DNA from: Phlebopus portentosus
Taxonomy: Eukaryota; Basidiomycota; Agaricomycetes; Boletales; Boletinellaceae
DNA length: 64,000 nt
Assembly: GCA_037892935.1 (NCBI GenBank)
Contig: JAYXKI010000002.1
Location: forward strand, 558,001-622,000
Reading direction: 5' to 3'
Shown: positions 21,163 to 32,269 of the stretch, piece by piece
How the letters are laid out: the number at the start of each line of letters is the position of its first letter
How positions within the stretch are numbered: position 1 is the first letter of the stretch
The notes under the pieces: generated by a model
Seen by the model: the letters and a program-made list of their open reading frames with translations, nothing else
What the model was told of the DNA's origin: nothing
Database searches by the model: none
Translations under genes and position numbers: made by a program

Positions 21163-23685
21163 ATGTTCAACACGCGTAGCTCTCTCCGTGCTCCCATCCA
21201 CAGCAAGCGGAAGAGGCGCGATCGTGACAGTTCGTTCGAAAAGAGGATGCCTCCGTTCTTCCAATCGTTGTCTGCCAAGACACTTCAACCACCGCCAGCG
21301 CCATGTCGGAAGCCTTCCGAACGTCTGCAACGTCCCTCGAACGACCTCGATGACTTCATCTCCTCCGATCTGGAGAACTCCTTTGCTTCATCCATGTCGC
21401 TGAACTCTCCTCCCGGCTCACCTCGTCGTGATACATTCGCACCCTCCGGTTTTCCTGAGGCTCAGTCACCAATGGCGATGGACATATCCCCTGCTCCTCA
21501 TCAGAAAGCAAATGATGCGTCTGAAGGCAAGTCAGGACGCCGGTGTCTGACTTCTGCTCGTTCATTCGGGCGGGAACTTGGAAACCATCTGTCGGGTGCC
21601 TCGCAAGTTGAAAATGCTTCGGTCAGACCTACCGGGAAAGGTCCGCAACGTGCTCCCCTCCCATCAGAATGGCTAGCAAACATGATGCCGTCTAAGGCTC
21701 CGGAAGCTGTAAGTTTATTTCAATCTCAACTGCATGTCCAATTTGTCGCGTTTCAAACTAATCCACCGGTTTCCCACAACCTCATTATTAGACACATGAT
21801 GACCACGGAGACGCGGGGTTCTCTGACGCCATGGATGTTGATGATTGCATTCTTCCAGAGTCTTTGACCCGTCCGACGATTGATGAGCCAACGCTCAAGT
21901 TTGCACCCACCCAAGAAACGAAGGGGTTCTCAAGTCTATTCTTCGATGGCATGTCCTCCCCACCACCAATACTTCCAAAGCGTCGTTCACTATCACCAGA
22001 AGGTTCTCGGCTTGATGGCAGTCTAAGACAGAGACACAGCAATGACGAAGGGGCTTTTCTCCAGGTGCCTGATCAAGAGTCTTCATCGCCGGCACCCTCC
22101 TCGCCGTCTGTACGCACATTTGAGCGAGTTAAAAGCTCGGGTTCTCTTTTCGGAAAGACCAAAGCCCCTGCTTTCTTGACAGCTCTCGCAGGGGGTGACT
22201 CCATTTCCGATGGACCTAAGAAGCCAAAACGCCCTGCTCTTGTTCCTAGAGAAGCTCAAACACAATCTGCTTTTTCTGTCTTACAGTCCAGTGCTAACGA
22301 GGGCTTTATAAAGATGCCCGCTCCTCGACGTGTCTTCTCTACTACTGTTCCAACGATGCCCTCAAGTCCTGGAGAGGATGAATCGGAAGCGGGACCAGAG
22401 CTATCATCTCCTGCTGCTCATGCGTTTGCAAAGAAACAGACGGCGCGAACCATCCGCAGGCGGGACGGAACTGATGATTTCAGACCATTTGCAGCAGGTG
22501 GACTTCTTCGTCAGCGAGACACGACTCCTACCGTTCAGTCTCCCCTGAGAAATGCGACTCCTACAGTTATGAATGAGAGTCCGAGCGCTCGATGGCTTAA
22601 GGGCACTGGTCTTCCTGGTTTTGGAGACAACGAAGCTCATGGAAAAGTCCTTCCCTGCGAAAAAGTCGCAGAGGATGGTCTTATGCGTATTGACGTTCAA
22701 ACGGTATGTCGTTTGCTTTCCTGCGATCTTCCTATTTTATTGACTTCTTGTATTGTCTCGCAGCTAGATGATTTGATGTCTGGAGCCTATAGCGACAAGA
22801 TTATTTCCTATCAGATAATTGACTGCCGATTTGACTACGAATACCAGGGCGGTCACATCAAAGGCGCGGTAAACGTTAACACGACCGCGGAAATTGAGGA
22901 ATTTCTGTTAAGCAACAGCATTTCGAAGCCTGCCCCGAGCTGCAGTGGTGACTCCAGTAAGAAAGTTGTACTCGTATTTCACTGCGAGTTCAGCGCTAAG
23001 CGAGCGCCAACTTTGTATGTTACGTCATCAAATCTTCAACTGGTTACTGACGATAGCGCTGTATAGCGCAAAGCACCTCCGGGCAAAGGACAGGGCGATG
23101 AACAATCATGTTTATCCACGTATACATTATCCAGAAGTCTACATCCTCAAGGGCGGTTATTATCAATACTTCACCGAATCTGCCATGTACTGCGACCCTC
23201 ACGGCTATATACCTATGGACGATCCTCAGTTCGCTCGCGACCGGCGCCAAGATCTCGACCAGTTCCGAACCAAGTCACGTTTCGGCAGGACGAGAAGCTA
23301 TGCATACGGAGAAGCTTTCAAGGCTGCAACGGGGCAAAGCAGCCACCAAGCGTCTAATCCTTTCTCTCATCATCAAAGAAACTCCGCCCCGAATGCCCCT
23401 TCCCTCATGGCTGCTGCGAGCATCTCCCGTGCGAGGAGATCTGGAGACGATGCTGCTGCATCCTACTTGTCAACTTTGGAAGAGGATTCGATGGTTGGCA
23501 TGACGAGCGTCAGCAGTGACGAGAGTGGCATTCTAGAAGGTGTTGACAAGAGTCCCTGCCCACCACCCGCGGCGAGGATAAACAAGAATCTGTTTGGCAT
23601 GTCTGTGCTCAATTCCAAACGGAATAATGCGAACGCAGGCCGCGGTTCCCTGCAGAGAGCACAGACTGTCGCGCAGATCCGCTGA
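21163..23685 (+). CDS. CDC25: CDC25 dual-specificity phosphatase (M-phase inducer), 775 aa
   Basis: Activates CDK1 by removing inhibitory Tyr/Thr phosphates at G2/M. Four exons: 21163-21708, 21792-22703, 22764-23014 and 23067-23685 (2328 nt, in phase). The first 480 residues are Ser/Pro-rich regulatory sequence with many SP and TP sites (for example [17 protein letters not shown]), fit for CDK and checkpoint kinases. The rhodanese-type catalytic domain follows: [20 protein letters not shown], then the P-loop HCEFSAKR at about residue 559 (Cys nucleophile and Arg of the HCX5R motif), then [10 protein letters not shown] and [12 protein letters not shown] disordered tail ends in AQTVAQIR. All catalytic residues are present. 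An intron separates the P-loop from the KHLRAKDR helix. It is longer than yeast Mih1 or Cdc25 but typical of basidiomycetes in having a long tail. Confidence 0.93.
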
Positions 23686-24626
23686 AACAAACGTTCGGAC
23701 ACTCCAAATTCGGTTTTCGGCCTTGAGTTTGACGTACTTACTGAACCACATTAACTCATCTCCACCTCAACCTAGACAGTCTATTCAAAAGAAACACGAT
23801 CTCAGAAGATTTATCAAGACATGAACGGACCCTTACGTCGCGTTCGGTGCACAGACGTCACGCCTCAGCAATGCGCAACGTCCTGAATACCATTACATGC
23901 ATCTAATCTGACACCGCAGCTTACACATCTTTGCGTTTGCTGTTCCGAGAATTGGGTTTTCTTCACAAACCCGCTGATAGCCATCCTTCCGCGTCTCTGT
24001 TTCTTAACCAGACAATTTCCTCGCTTCTTATTGTGTCACTTGTAGTCACCTGCACAGATCTCTGTGTGCAGGACCACTTTTCTTATCTTCCTCCCTTATC
24101 TGCCAGTTTTCTAGCAATGCACATGCACATATCTCTCTGCATCTTGCCCAGGAGGGTATTCACCGTTTTGTTTTGTCATTTTCCACTCTCGCAAATTCAC
24201 ACCGGATCTGTTTACGTTTTGTCTACCGTGCATTGCATCCGTTGTTTTCCGCCGGCACACAATTTCGTTTGTTACCTCAATCTCGGATGTCAGTTCCATC
24301 TCCACTTTCCTATCTATCCAATCCAATCTCCATTCTCAGTCTATTTATCTATCGTCTGCACATACACCATCGCATCACCACACTCAACTCACTGGGACCA
24401 GTACATACTGTTCATTCAGAACGTCGAACTTGCTTGTATCGCTGTAGACGCCGTACGCGTATAGTTCGTGAGCAGGTTAGGGTCATTGCATCAATCATCA
24501 GTTCATTTACTTTTCATTCATGGGAGGTGAGCTCGGGTTCAGTCCAACATCTGGTCCGCACGTGCTTGCAATAGCATTCACTCGCTTTCTTATCTCCGCA
24601 ACAAGACCATAAGTGAATGCTTAGGA
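23686..24626. other. 0.9 kb intergenic, pyrimidine-rich
   Basis: Downstream of CDC25 and upstream of the esterase. An open frame of 177 codons runs through 23931-24464, but it is a low-complexity product of T/C-rich DNA (Leu, Ser, His, Cys) with no domain and no homologue-like pattern, so I leave it uncalled. The region probably holds the CDC25 3' end and the esterase promoter. Confidence 0.5.
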
Positions 24627-25532
24627 ATGACTGCGCCTGTGCAAGACGCTATAGTCCTTCTCGGCGACTCGCTCACTCAAGGAGGTTGGGAGGCTCATGG
24701 ATTCGCTCAGCGACTTGCGTGCGAGTGTCAATTTAACAGCTGACGGCATCAACTAGCGGATCTTTGGCTAAACTCTGATCCATTTAGCTGCGTATGTTCG
24801 TAAATTTGACGTTATTAACCGTGGATTCTCGGGCTACAACACAGAATGGACAATCCCAGTCTTTGAGCAGGTACTTAACTGACCCAAATGTGACCAGTAT
24901 GAGTCTCCTTATATGGTGATAATTTCAAGTGCCTTGCACGACGAGACGAACAGAGCTCTGCGCAGAAAATCCGTTTATTGACTATATGGTACGGTGCGAA
25001 CGATGCAACTCTTCCTGGCTTCAGACAGCACATTCCCCTTGAGAAATTCGGTGCGAACCTCACGCGGCTCGTGAACATGGTGCGGGATCCTTCGTCAGAA
25101 TGGTTTTCCTCCGAAACGAAGCTGTTCCTGATTACACCACCTCCGTTCAATGTTCACCAGTGGGTTGCGGGAACGAACTCTGCTGGAGTCCCGCACGAAA
25201 GGGACCGTGATTTCAAGGTCACCGCTGAGTATGCGCAGAAGGTCCGTGAAGTCGGAGCGAGTGAGAAGATTCCAGTCGTCGATGTATGGCGAGCATTGTG
25301 GAACATTGCCGGCCAAACGGAACGTGGACTGACCAAGTACCTGTCTGATGGTTTACACCTCACTGGGGAAGGTTACTCAGTAGGCACAGAACAATTATCG
25401 AATATTCTACGGGATTTGCTGACCCGAAACCCATTTGTTTTTAAGGTGGTTTACGAAGAACTTATCGGGGCCATCAAAGAGTATACCCCGGAATTGTACT
25501 ACGAGAATCTTCAGGAAGTGTTTGTAAAGTAG
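24627..25532 (+). CDS. IAH1: IAH1-type GDSL/SGNH esterase, about 259 aa
   Basis: SGNH hydrolase resembling yeast isoamyl acetate-hydrolysing esterase, which cleaves small acetate esters in the cytosol. Exons: 24627-24720, 24788-24870 and 24930-25532 (780 nt). Catalytic blocks are all present: block I LLGDSLTQGGW near residue 12 (Ser), block II INRGFSGYNTEW (Gly), block III WYGANDATLP (Asn) and block V with SDGLHLTGEGY (Asp and His). The first intron only keeps frame if it starts with GC (T|GCGAGT) rather than GT. Otherwise the model would need a one-base correction, so I mark that junction as uncertain. The length is near the 238 aa of yeast Iah1. No signal peptide is seen. Confidence 0.85.
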
Positions 25533-25744
25533 GAATTCCTTTCTTATTTGCGTCCCAAACCGATGACTGACTGGACCGGATTCGCTAGGTGGGACGAAAT
25601 TGACTTGAAGAACCCCGGACCATCGCTGAGAAGAAAGGTAGACGCGCAGAACTGAAAGGCGTAGGCATCTTAGGAGAGAACCGTGATGCGGGATTGTGTT
25701 GTATTGTATCACAGTACTTCAGCTGAATGAACAATTGATGAAGA

Positions 25745-26853
25745 TTATCCGAAGCCAGCCCATTCAATTGAGTAAATATCTGCTTTTTGAGCCTTTTCGT
25801 CCCATGAGCATAGCAGGTGTGCCTTCTTTGTCGCGGTCCCAAGTCGTCCATGGGCAATGATCTCCATCGGTCGTAGAGGCGATGACGAGTCTAGAACTGA
25901 AGCAACGAAGTGCGAGTGATAACGAAGCGGGTCACCTGTTCATACCAATGCGAAACGATGCTAGTCGATAACTTCATAAGATAGGAATTATCGATGAACT
26001 CACCAGGATAGACGAGATAATCACCGCCGAATTTAATCCCACAGCCAATGTAGTATCCTTTCTCCCATAGAGCACGGTATACGCCGCACCTCGCTCTCTC
26101 CTCGGACGAAGATGGATATGACCAGATTTTCGCTTCACGTGCTGCGCATATACCATCGAAGCAATGTTCCTGAGCTTTGTACCACTTCAATTGAGTTGAA
26201 GATGTAGGAATCTTGACCGTATAGGAAATTGAAGCGTTTAAAACAGAAGCCGGAGTTGACGGCCTTGAAGTCTGTGTTAATATTGGACCACTTAGATCCC
26301 CATTCTCTCCATTATCTTCGGAGATCTTGGAAAGAGTTTGTAAGCGGCGCTCCTCCCGCTTCCGTCTCTTCGCGACAGCTTCCTCAGACATGCTCTTTTG
26401 CGCGGAGATCACGCTAATACTGCTCTTCCGTGTCATTTCTTTTTGTTGTTCCTGCCGCTGTATTCGGAGCCACTCTCTTTCTTCAGACTTAGAGGGCTCG
26501 TGATGAGCATGGGTGTCGTCCACAATAGCGGCTATGCCTATACACAGAAAACATAAGTCTGAGTCACGTTATAGTCCGTTTCGGAACATACCTTCTTCCA
26601 CCAACAGAACAGCTTCCTCTGGCATTAGTATGAGTGGAACGCCAAGAAATACATTCTGTTGCGAGATATGAGGAAGTGTTCCTCCAAGCAGTCCACAGAT
26701 ACGATGTTTGGATCGCAATGTTCTTATGTCTGTTTCGGTAAGAAGGTAAATTTAGCAAATTTCGCGTAATGATATTCTAAGGAAGAAGGCACCATCCACG
26801 TCCCAGACGAAGACGCGATAATTCGAAACTCGTAATAATATTCTCTCCGACAT
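25745..26853 (-). CDS. SEN34: tRNA-splicing endonuclease subunit SEN34, 307 aa
   Basis: One of the two catalytic subunits of the tRNA intron endonuclease; Sen34 cuts the 3' splice site of pre-tRNA. Exons: 26853-26793, 26729-26592, 26537-26004 and 25935-25745 (924 nt, in phase). The N-terminal domain has VWDVDDIRTLRSKHRICG and VFLGVPLILMPEEAVLL. A charged linker (EEREWLRIQRQEQQ, KRRKREERRLQ) comes next. The nuclease fold contains RALWEKGYYIGCGIKFGGDY, then LVYPGDPLRYHSHF, then GRLGTATKKAHLLCSW. The Tyr, His (YHSHF) and Lys (ATKKAH) of the catalytic triad are all visible. The start at MSERILLRVSNY matches where the family begins; an upstream in-frame ATG (26934) would add an unlikely leader. 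Confidence 0.88.
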
Positions 26854-28295
26854 TCGGTACAAGTCGAAGGAGAGAGCTTGTCGTGTGCCTGCACCTGTGC
26901 GAATTTCGAAAGGAAAGAAGATGCAATGAATCACGTGAATCGAACTTCCAAATTCAGGATGTGGGAAAACACACAGTTATTTGGCACCTCCGAATTTCTA
27001 TGTTTCCTCGTTCCACCAGTAGGAAGACGCACATTGAGTCATCTTACCTGAAAGTCGGTTGGGCTATCAGTTCACTGACACCCTTGAAATTTTAGTCGCC
27101 ATTCTCCTGGAGACAATGAACTAGTGTATTTCTCCGGCAATTCGCACTAGACCGCCTCTAGATTCCGCCAAATACTCCGTTGTAATGTGACTAGGAGTTT
27201 GACTCCATTTAGCTGAACATAATTGGGGTCAATATATTGAGCGGTGAAGTAAGCGCTGAAATATAAAAAGAAGCGTCAGACTGTTGAATCAAATCATACC
27301 CGTCAAACGGTTTCTTCGGTCAATCCGCTGTAGAACAGAAAGCGGAAATCGCGACTTTTGTCCATTAAAACAGCTCTTGCTTTCGCCAAGGAGCGCGTAA
27401 TGGTTCCGCGTCTGTATGGCTCTCTCTCATACGTTGTTTGGCTAAATAACCACGATACTCTCAAGCTCATCAGGGTGATTGTTCTCCCCTCTGCAATTCA
27501 ACAAAACATACGGGAAAGACCGACGCGATCGGAATACTGTACACGGACCATGAAAGCTGTGATAACGGCACTAATTTGAGACGGATGTTTCCGTTTCTTT
27601 TTACGAACGAAAGACGTACATGGTCGAGTAAGCCACTCCACATCCGCTTTACGGTATCTCAACGTGTTAACCTGATAGAATGGGGTCCTGGGCTCATTGT
27701 TCACAGTAAGTTTTGGAAACCTACACGGCAATATTGCTGCTTTATCTCTTCTACGGAGATGGTCTATTCCACTACCTGGTTCTGGATACATGCTGCAAGA
27801 ACGTGTGATGAGACGTACGAACTTTCAATATGTATGAAATGAAGAGAGTGGAATGCGCACTCTTACGCAGATTATTCCGCCCTACTCTCGGACACCAGTC
27901 TATCAAGACCTCAGCAATTTTTTTGCTCATATCCTTACTTTAAAGTATTCCAGAAGATCCTCAAACAGGCCCCATAAAGCATTCCAAAATAGATAAATTT
28001 AATTTAGCGTAAAGCGGCTCGGCAGAAAGCACCTCAAATATCAGGATCAGTTTCATGATACGGGAAGCAAGAAAAGGGCGTCGGGGACTCGAGGGCCACC
28101 CAACTGTGCCGTCTATGATTCGGGTAGATCTTAGGGGACAGAATTTATGTTCTTTCTTTCTTGAACCTGGCGCCGATCCCATTTGTCGGCATTCCCCGGT
28201 GCTTCTCTCAAACTTGTAGAAGACGAAACTTGCCCCTTTGTTTTCCCACCTCGATCTTCGATTACAAGTGATATCTCCTGTGACTTGCCGAACAA
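26854..28295. other. 1.4 kb divergent intergenic between SEN34 and GCIP-family gene
   Basis: Contains only short frames (27358-27579 and 27576-27842 plus, 27498-27791 minus) with no motif or exon chain. It must hold both promoters. I see no clear TATA box. Confidence 0.5.
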
Positions 28296-29566
28296 ATGTC
28301 TGACAAAAAGAGAGGTATGAGGACTTATCGTGTTGCCCTGCAATCGTTTAACCTACTCGCTCAGTACAGCTTGCGCTGTTCTTAAGATTGCGTCTGAAAC
28401 GTGTACCGCCGCACTGAAAGCATTAAGAGATCCAACTACGACCGTACAGATTCCAGAGCATGATGCTGAGGTATCCTTACATACACGGCTTACCGACTAC
28501 GTCTCTCTGCTTTCTCTACTCTATCAGAATTCTACGAAGCTTGCGATCGCACTGAAGCCGAGTAATCTGGCTTATTCCGCTGCGATCGTAGTGGCCAAAA
28601 ATCTTGCTACACAAGCTGATGCGCTTGCTTCATGCGCCTGGAGCATTAACGATGTTGTGCATGGACGTACACTCGCCCGTGAAATACGGTGGACTGCGGA
28701 AGATGTTCTGAGCGCTTTAACGTCCCTTCTCGAAGTCTATACTAGTGACGCTCATGGTCAGGGTTCCGGGGAGGCCTCCGAGGCAGGAGATCCGTATCTT
28801 TTCAGGACAGGTGTTGTGCATGATGCAATTGATCGGGGTCGTGGAATTTCACGAACGAACCGAGAAGCTGTAAAGAAGAGATGGGATGGTGTAGTCGGCG
28901 GTATGAGCGATTGCGAAAAAGAAGCTCAGGAGATGGTTGAAGAGGAAGAACGCGATTGCGATAATGAAGAAGGAGGTCACGCAAACCCTGCCGATTCATA
29001 CGAGGATGATGAATGGGAGCAGTTCAGCGGGGCGTCGAGATGAAACACCCGTGCTTCGCCGGAGGAGCTTGCGCGCCTCAGAATTGTATGTCCTTCATGA
29101 TTTAATTTCCGGGTATCGTACTCATGTTCCTTTTCCCTCTTAGGTGCATACTTCGTTCAAATTCATACACGCCCTGGTCGAGCGTGTGGATCTCATTTTC
29201 TTGCGGCCATCATCGCGTGTGACACCGCCTCCAAAAACACTCGACAAATTACTCTCAAGCGCCGAGATGCTTCTCCAAGCTTCGGACGACCTTGTCCACG
29301 CGCTCTATATTCCCCAGACTCCGGCTGCAGTTGCAAGCAAATCAAAGAACCTTATGGTTTTAGTCGATGAGATACGGTCCGAGGTCCTGCCCGTTGGCCT
29401 TGTGACGGACGGCCAAGGCGATAACGATGCGATCACTAATCTCAGTCAACAGACTGCCTCTTTGGATCTCGACTCACGACACAATGAGTTGACGATGACC
29501 AAGGAACGCAAATGGTTTGATACTTGTTTTGGGCAGATATTCAAAACAGCTGCCAACCTAGCTTAG
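28296..29566 (+). CDS. GCIP (Grap2/cyclin-D-interacting) family protein with an in-frame TGA
   Basis: Helical protein of the GCIP/Dip1 family; animal members bind cyclin D and HLH factors, and the fungal role is unknown. Exons: 28296-28314, 28370-29085 and 29144-29566. Blocks include CAVLKIASETCTAALKALRD, LLSLLYQNSTKLAIALKP, ATQADALASCAW, REIRWTAEDVLSAL, an acidic linker (EEEERDCDNEEGG) and a C-terminal part with FKFIHALVERVDLIF and LLSSAEMLLQASDDLVHAL. Within exon 2, TGA at 29041-29043 stops the frame after FSGASR. The same frame then continues with the family-like RASPEELARLRI directly to a proper donor. The intact length would be 385 aa; as written the product stops at 230 aa. The TGA could be a base error, a null allele or, less likely, read through. 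Confidence 0.72.
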
Positions 29567-32269
29567 AGCGAAGTCTTGTTCTCAACATATCAAGTTCTCT
29601 GAGATTCACCGCAGACAATGTACTGATACTTGTCTTACTTACCATGACACTAGAAGACACTTTTTGGAGTGCAATCAATTTGCTGGGCTCCTTACCGGAG
29701 CAAGGAAGGCGCCTTACTCAACCTTTGGTACCTAGTGACAAGAGTGCAAAAGGAGAAAAGTGATTCATTCTGGTTTACAAAACGGAATTTCATTACCGCT
29801 TATCCTACACAAGTGAATTTGGCCGGCAACGTCGCTTTTCCAGATGGCTTGCGACTAAGGCGATTTCTCAATCCCAACGTTGGTATTTTGAGCGGACATT
29901 TCATTGTATTCAATATAGAAAGGCAGGCATACGCCTCGCACCCTTCACGCCTGCAACATGTTTGTCAGACAAATGACGTTTGAGATGTGCTTCATAGTCC
30001 ATGTGGCCCTGTTTACCACCGATGTTACGTATTTCGCTAGCAGTAACGTTCAGTTACGTTGCCATTTCTTCGACTCGCTACACACAGGATTGGAGTTGCG
30101 GCAACCACCATGTCCGAAACAGTGGAGAAGAATCTACTTTTTCGATGGCTACGCGACTCTTAGATACAATGCATTTGTTTTGCATTAAAAGACGCTTATT
30201 TTCTATCTCCGTTTTTTGTTTCCCATCTGTATTTCCTATTTGAGAAAGTATCTTTCCTCATACGGCGTTCGTGGTTATTACAAGGTTTTTCTCGCTTACA
30301 AGTTTTCCCAACAATCACCCTGAGTCTGCAATGTAATGGAGCGAGGAATCAATCTCGATATGCAATGCATGGTCCCCTCTCTTAGTTGCCTTGGAAAGCA
30401 GGGGAAATATGTGTTACCCTGCAGATCTACAGTTCTTTGTCTACACTTAGATCGAACGCCTTCTACTGCCGACACTCGTTCAACCGCCCGCAGCAAGGAT
30501 GCATGTTATCGTATGAAACCGTGCCATCGATACAAGCTACGCCTCGGAGTTACACAGGTTTATCAATTCATTTGACGCAGTTTATTTCATCAGCTTCCCT
30601 ACCATTCACGACGGCCAAATGAGTGTCATCAAAGACTTCCAATTTCCTTCGGACGCCAACGTGGTCTGTGGCAGTCCGCGAGGGAAGCGCGTAAACCGAG
30701 ATAGTGAGCCAAACTCCGGGACGGTCAGGTGGAGTATCGCATTCTCAACGACGATTTCTTGATTCTTGCTCTAGAATACACGAGAATCCACCGAGTCCGA
30801 AGTCTTTGGTAAGTAAGCTCTAATTCAGCTTTCCGCGATATTCACTTAATACATCGTGTTATCTAACCCTTCTGCAATAGATCTCTATGTATACGTATAC
30901 GCACGGGAACTGAATTGAAACACCAGAGAAACACGTTTTTTGCGCCGACGTGCCGAAACGTTTTAAAAGCCAAGAGACCGTTGCACATCCCCTCGCCTAA
31001 TGGCGCCTGGATGTTTAGCTTCCAATAGAAGCATTTCAGTCAGGTTTGACGCTGTTTACGCTCATCGTGATCATGCGATATGGCACCTGTACCACTGCCC
31101 CTTTACAACCATATATGTTACCTGCGGAAATTTCCTTGGGCAAAAACTGTGCAACATGCAAAACACTTATGATCCGAGCACAACAGTCGATATCAGCACC
31201 CATTATCCCTTCTTCCCGCTTTTTGGCCACCATTCGTGCATCTTCCCGCTTTGTCTCTCGGGAAATCTATAGCCTCAAGATTACGCCGGAAAGGTTTTAG
31301 CTCTGAAGGCGTGTGTGCAGATATCGGCCCGTGGTGCGTGCCTATATTCCGAATGACAGGTTGGGTAATTTGAGTACGCAACACGCAGCACACCCACCTT
31401 CAGCCAGCTTCCTGATCGGAGGCAGACGTACATAATCAACTCTGATTTAAGGCGACAGTCGACGCCCCCTCTACTCAGCCTCCTACCTCCGCCGGCCTGC
31501 CAACTTTGACTACTCCGCTGTAAGTGCTGATCCCCGAGCTTTGCCCCACGGCCTGATAACCTTCTACCCGGCCAATACAATAGAAGTGTCTACGCGAACT
31601 CCACGCCCGATCGCTCAAGCCATTCGAAGCCATGTGGTGAGTACCACCGAATCGTTGCTGTTCGACAATAAGAAGACTTACTGGTGTCGCGGCCTTCCTA
31701 CTTACCCATCCCGCCCAGTCACCGCATCCTACGCTACACTCTGAATACGAAGTGCAATCATCGTACCTTTACTGGGGACACAATGATAGACTGCATGGAT
31801 CCAACATGTGGCAATAGTCGAGCTCATCCCTCTGACTGTTTCAACTGCCGCCATAACAGGTGGTATGGGTATGTGCTCTCCATTCCATTGTCTACGTTCC
31901 TGTCGATCCAAGAGCTTATGTTCCTTCGTTATACGCTGCCACCATCCGTTCCCTTACTCCCGACGGTTGGATTATGCTTCACACGATCGCTCTGCAAACC
32001 ACATCAGCAAGCCGGAAAGAATCATAACTCAGGAACTCGACCAGAAATGCGAGAACTGTCCGCCATGACAGACGCTTAAAGCCAAAAGCCTAAATTGCGA
32101 TCTACATTTCACGACCTTGACGTATGAGGGACGATTGCCTGCACGCACAATATGTAATGAGAATATGCCCTGCAACGTTTTCTACTACTATATCTATCAT
32201 ACCCCGAGTCACATCTATCGTAAATAACGAGTATATCCCCTCTCCCAATGTGGTCTAAGACCTCCAAAG
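29567..32269. other. 2.7 kb without an assigned gene
   Basis: No gene I can support. Some pieces look faintly coding on the plus strand: a Ser/Arg-rich leader-like frame at 31161-31300, a stretch around 31455-31510 (SASYLRRPANFDYSA) that ends at a GTAAGT donor, a splice-compatible piece at 31576-31632 (CLRELHARSLKPFEAM), and a Cys-rich stretch near 31786-31860 (DCMDPTCGNSRAHPSDCFNC). I could not assemble them into one frame or match them to a family. They may be remains of a small gene. Confidence 0.4.

Noticed and set aside
23931..24464. A 177-codon plus frame between CDC25 and the esterase
   Set aside because: Low-complexity product of pyrimidine-rich DNA, with no domain and no start context; more likely UTR or promoter.
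29041..29043. Selenocysteine at the in-frame TGA of the GCIP-family gene
   Set aside because: Dikaryan fungi generally lack the selenocysteine machinery, and I saw no SECIS-like hairpin downstream.
31455..31900. A small multi-exon or Cys-rich secreted protein gene on the plus strand
   Set aside because: Pieces look coding and some splice sites fit, but I could not build a single frame or match a family; listed only as content of the gene-free stretch.
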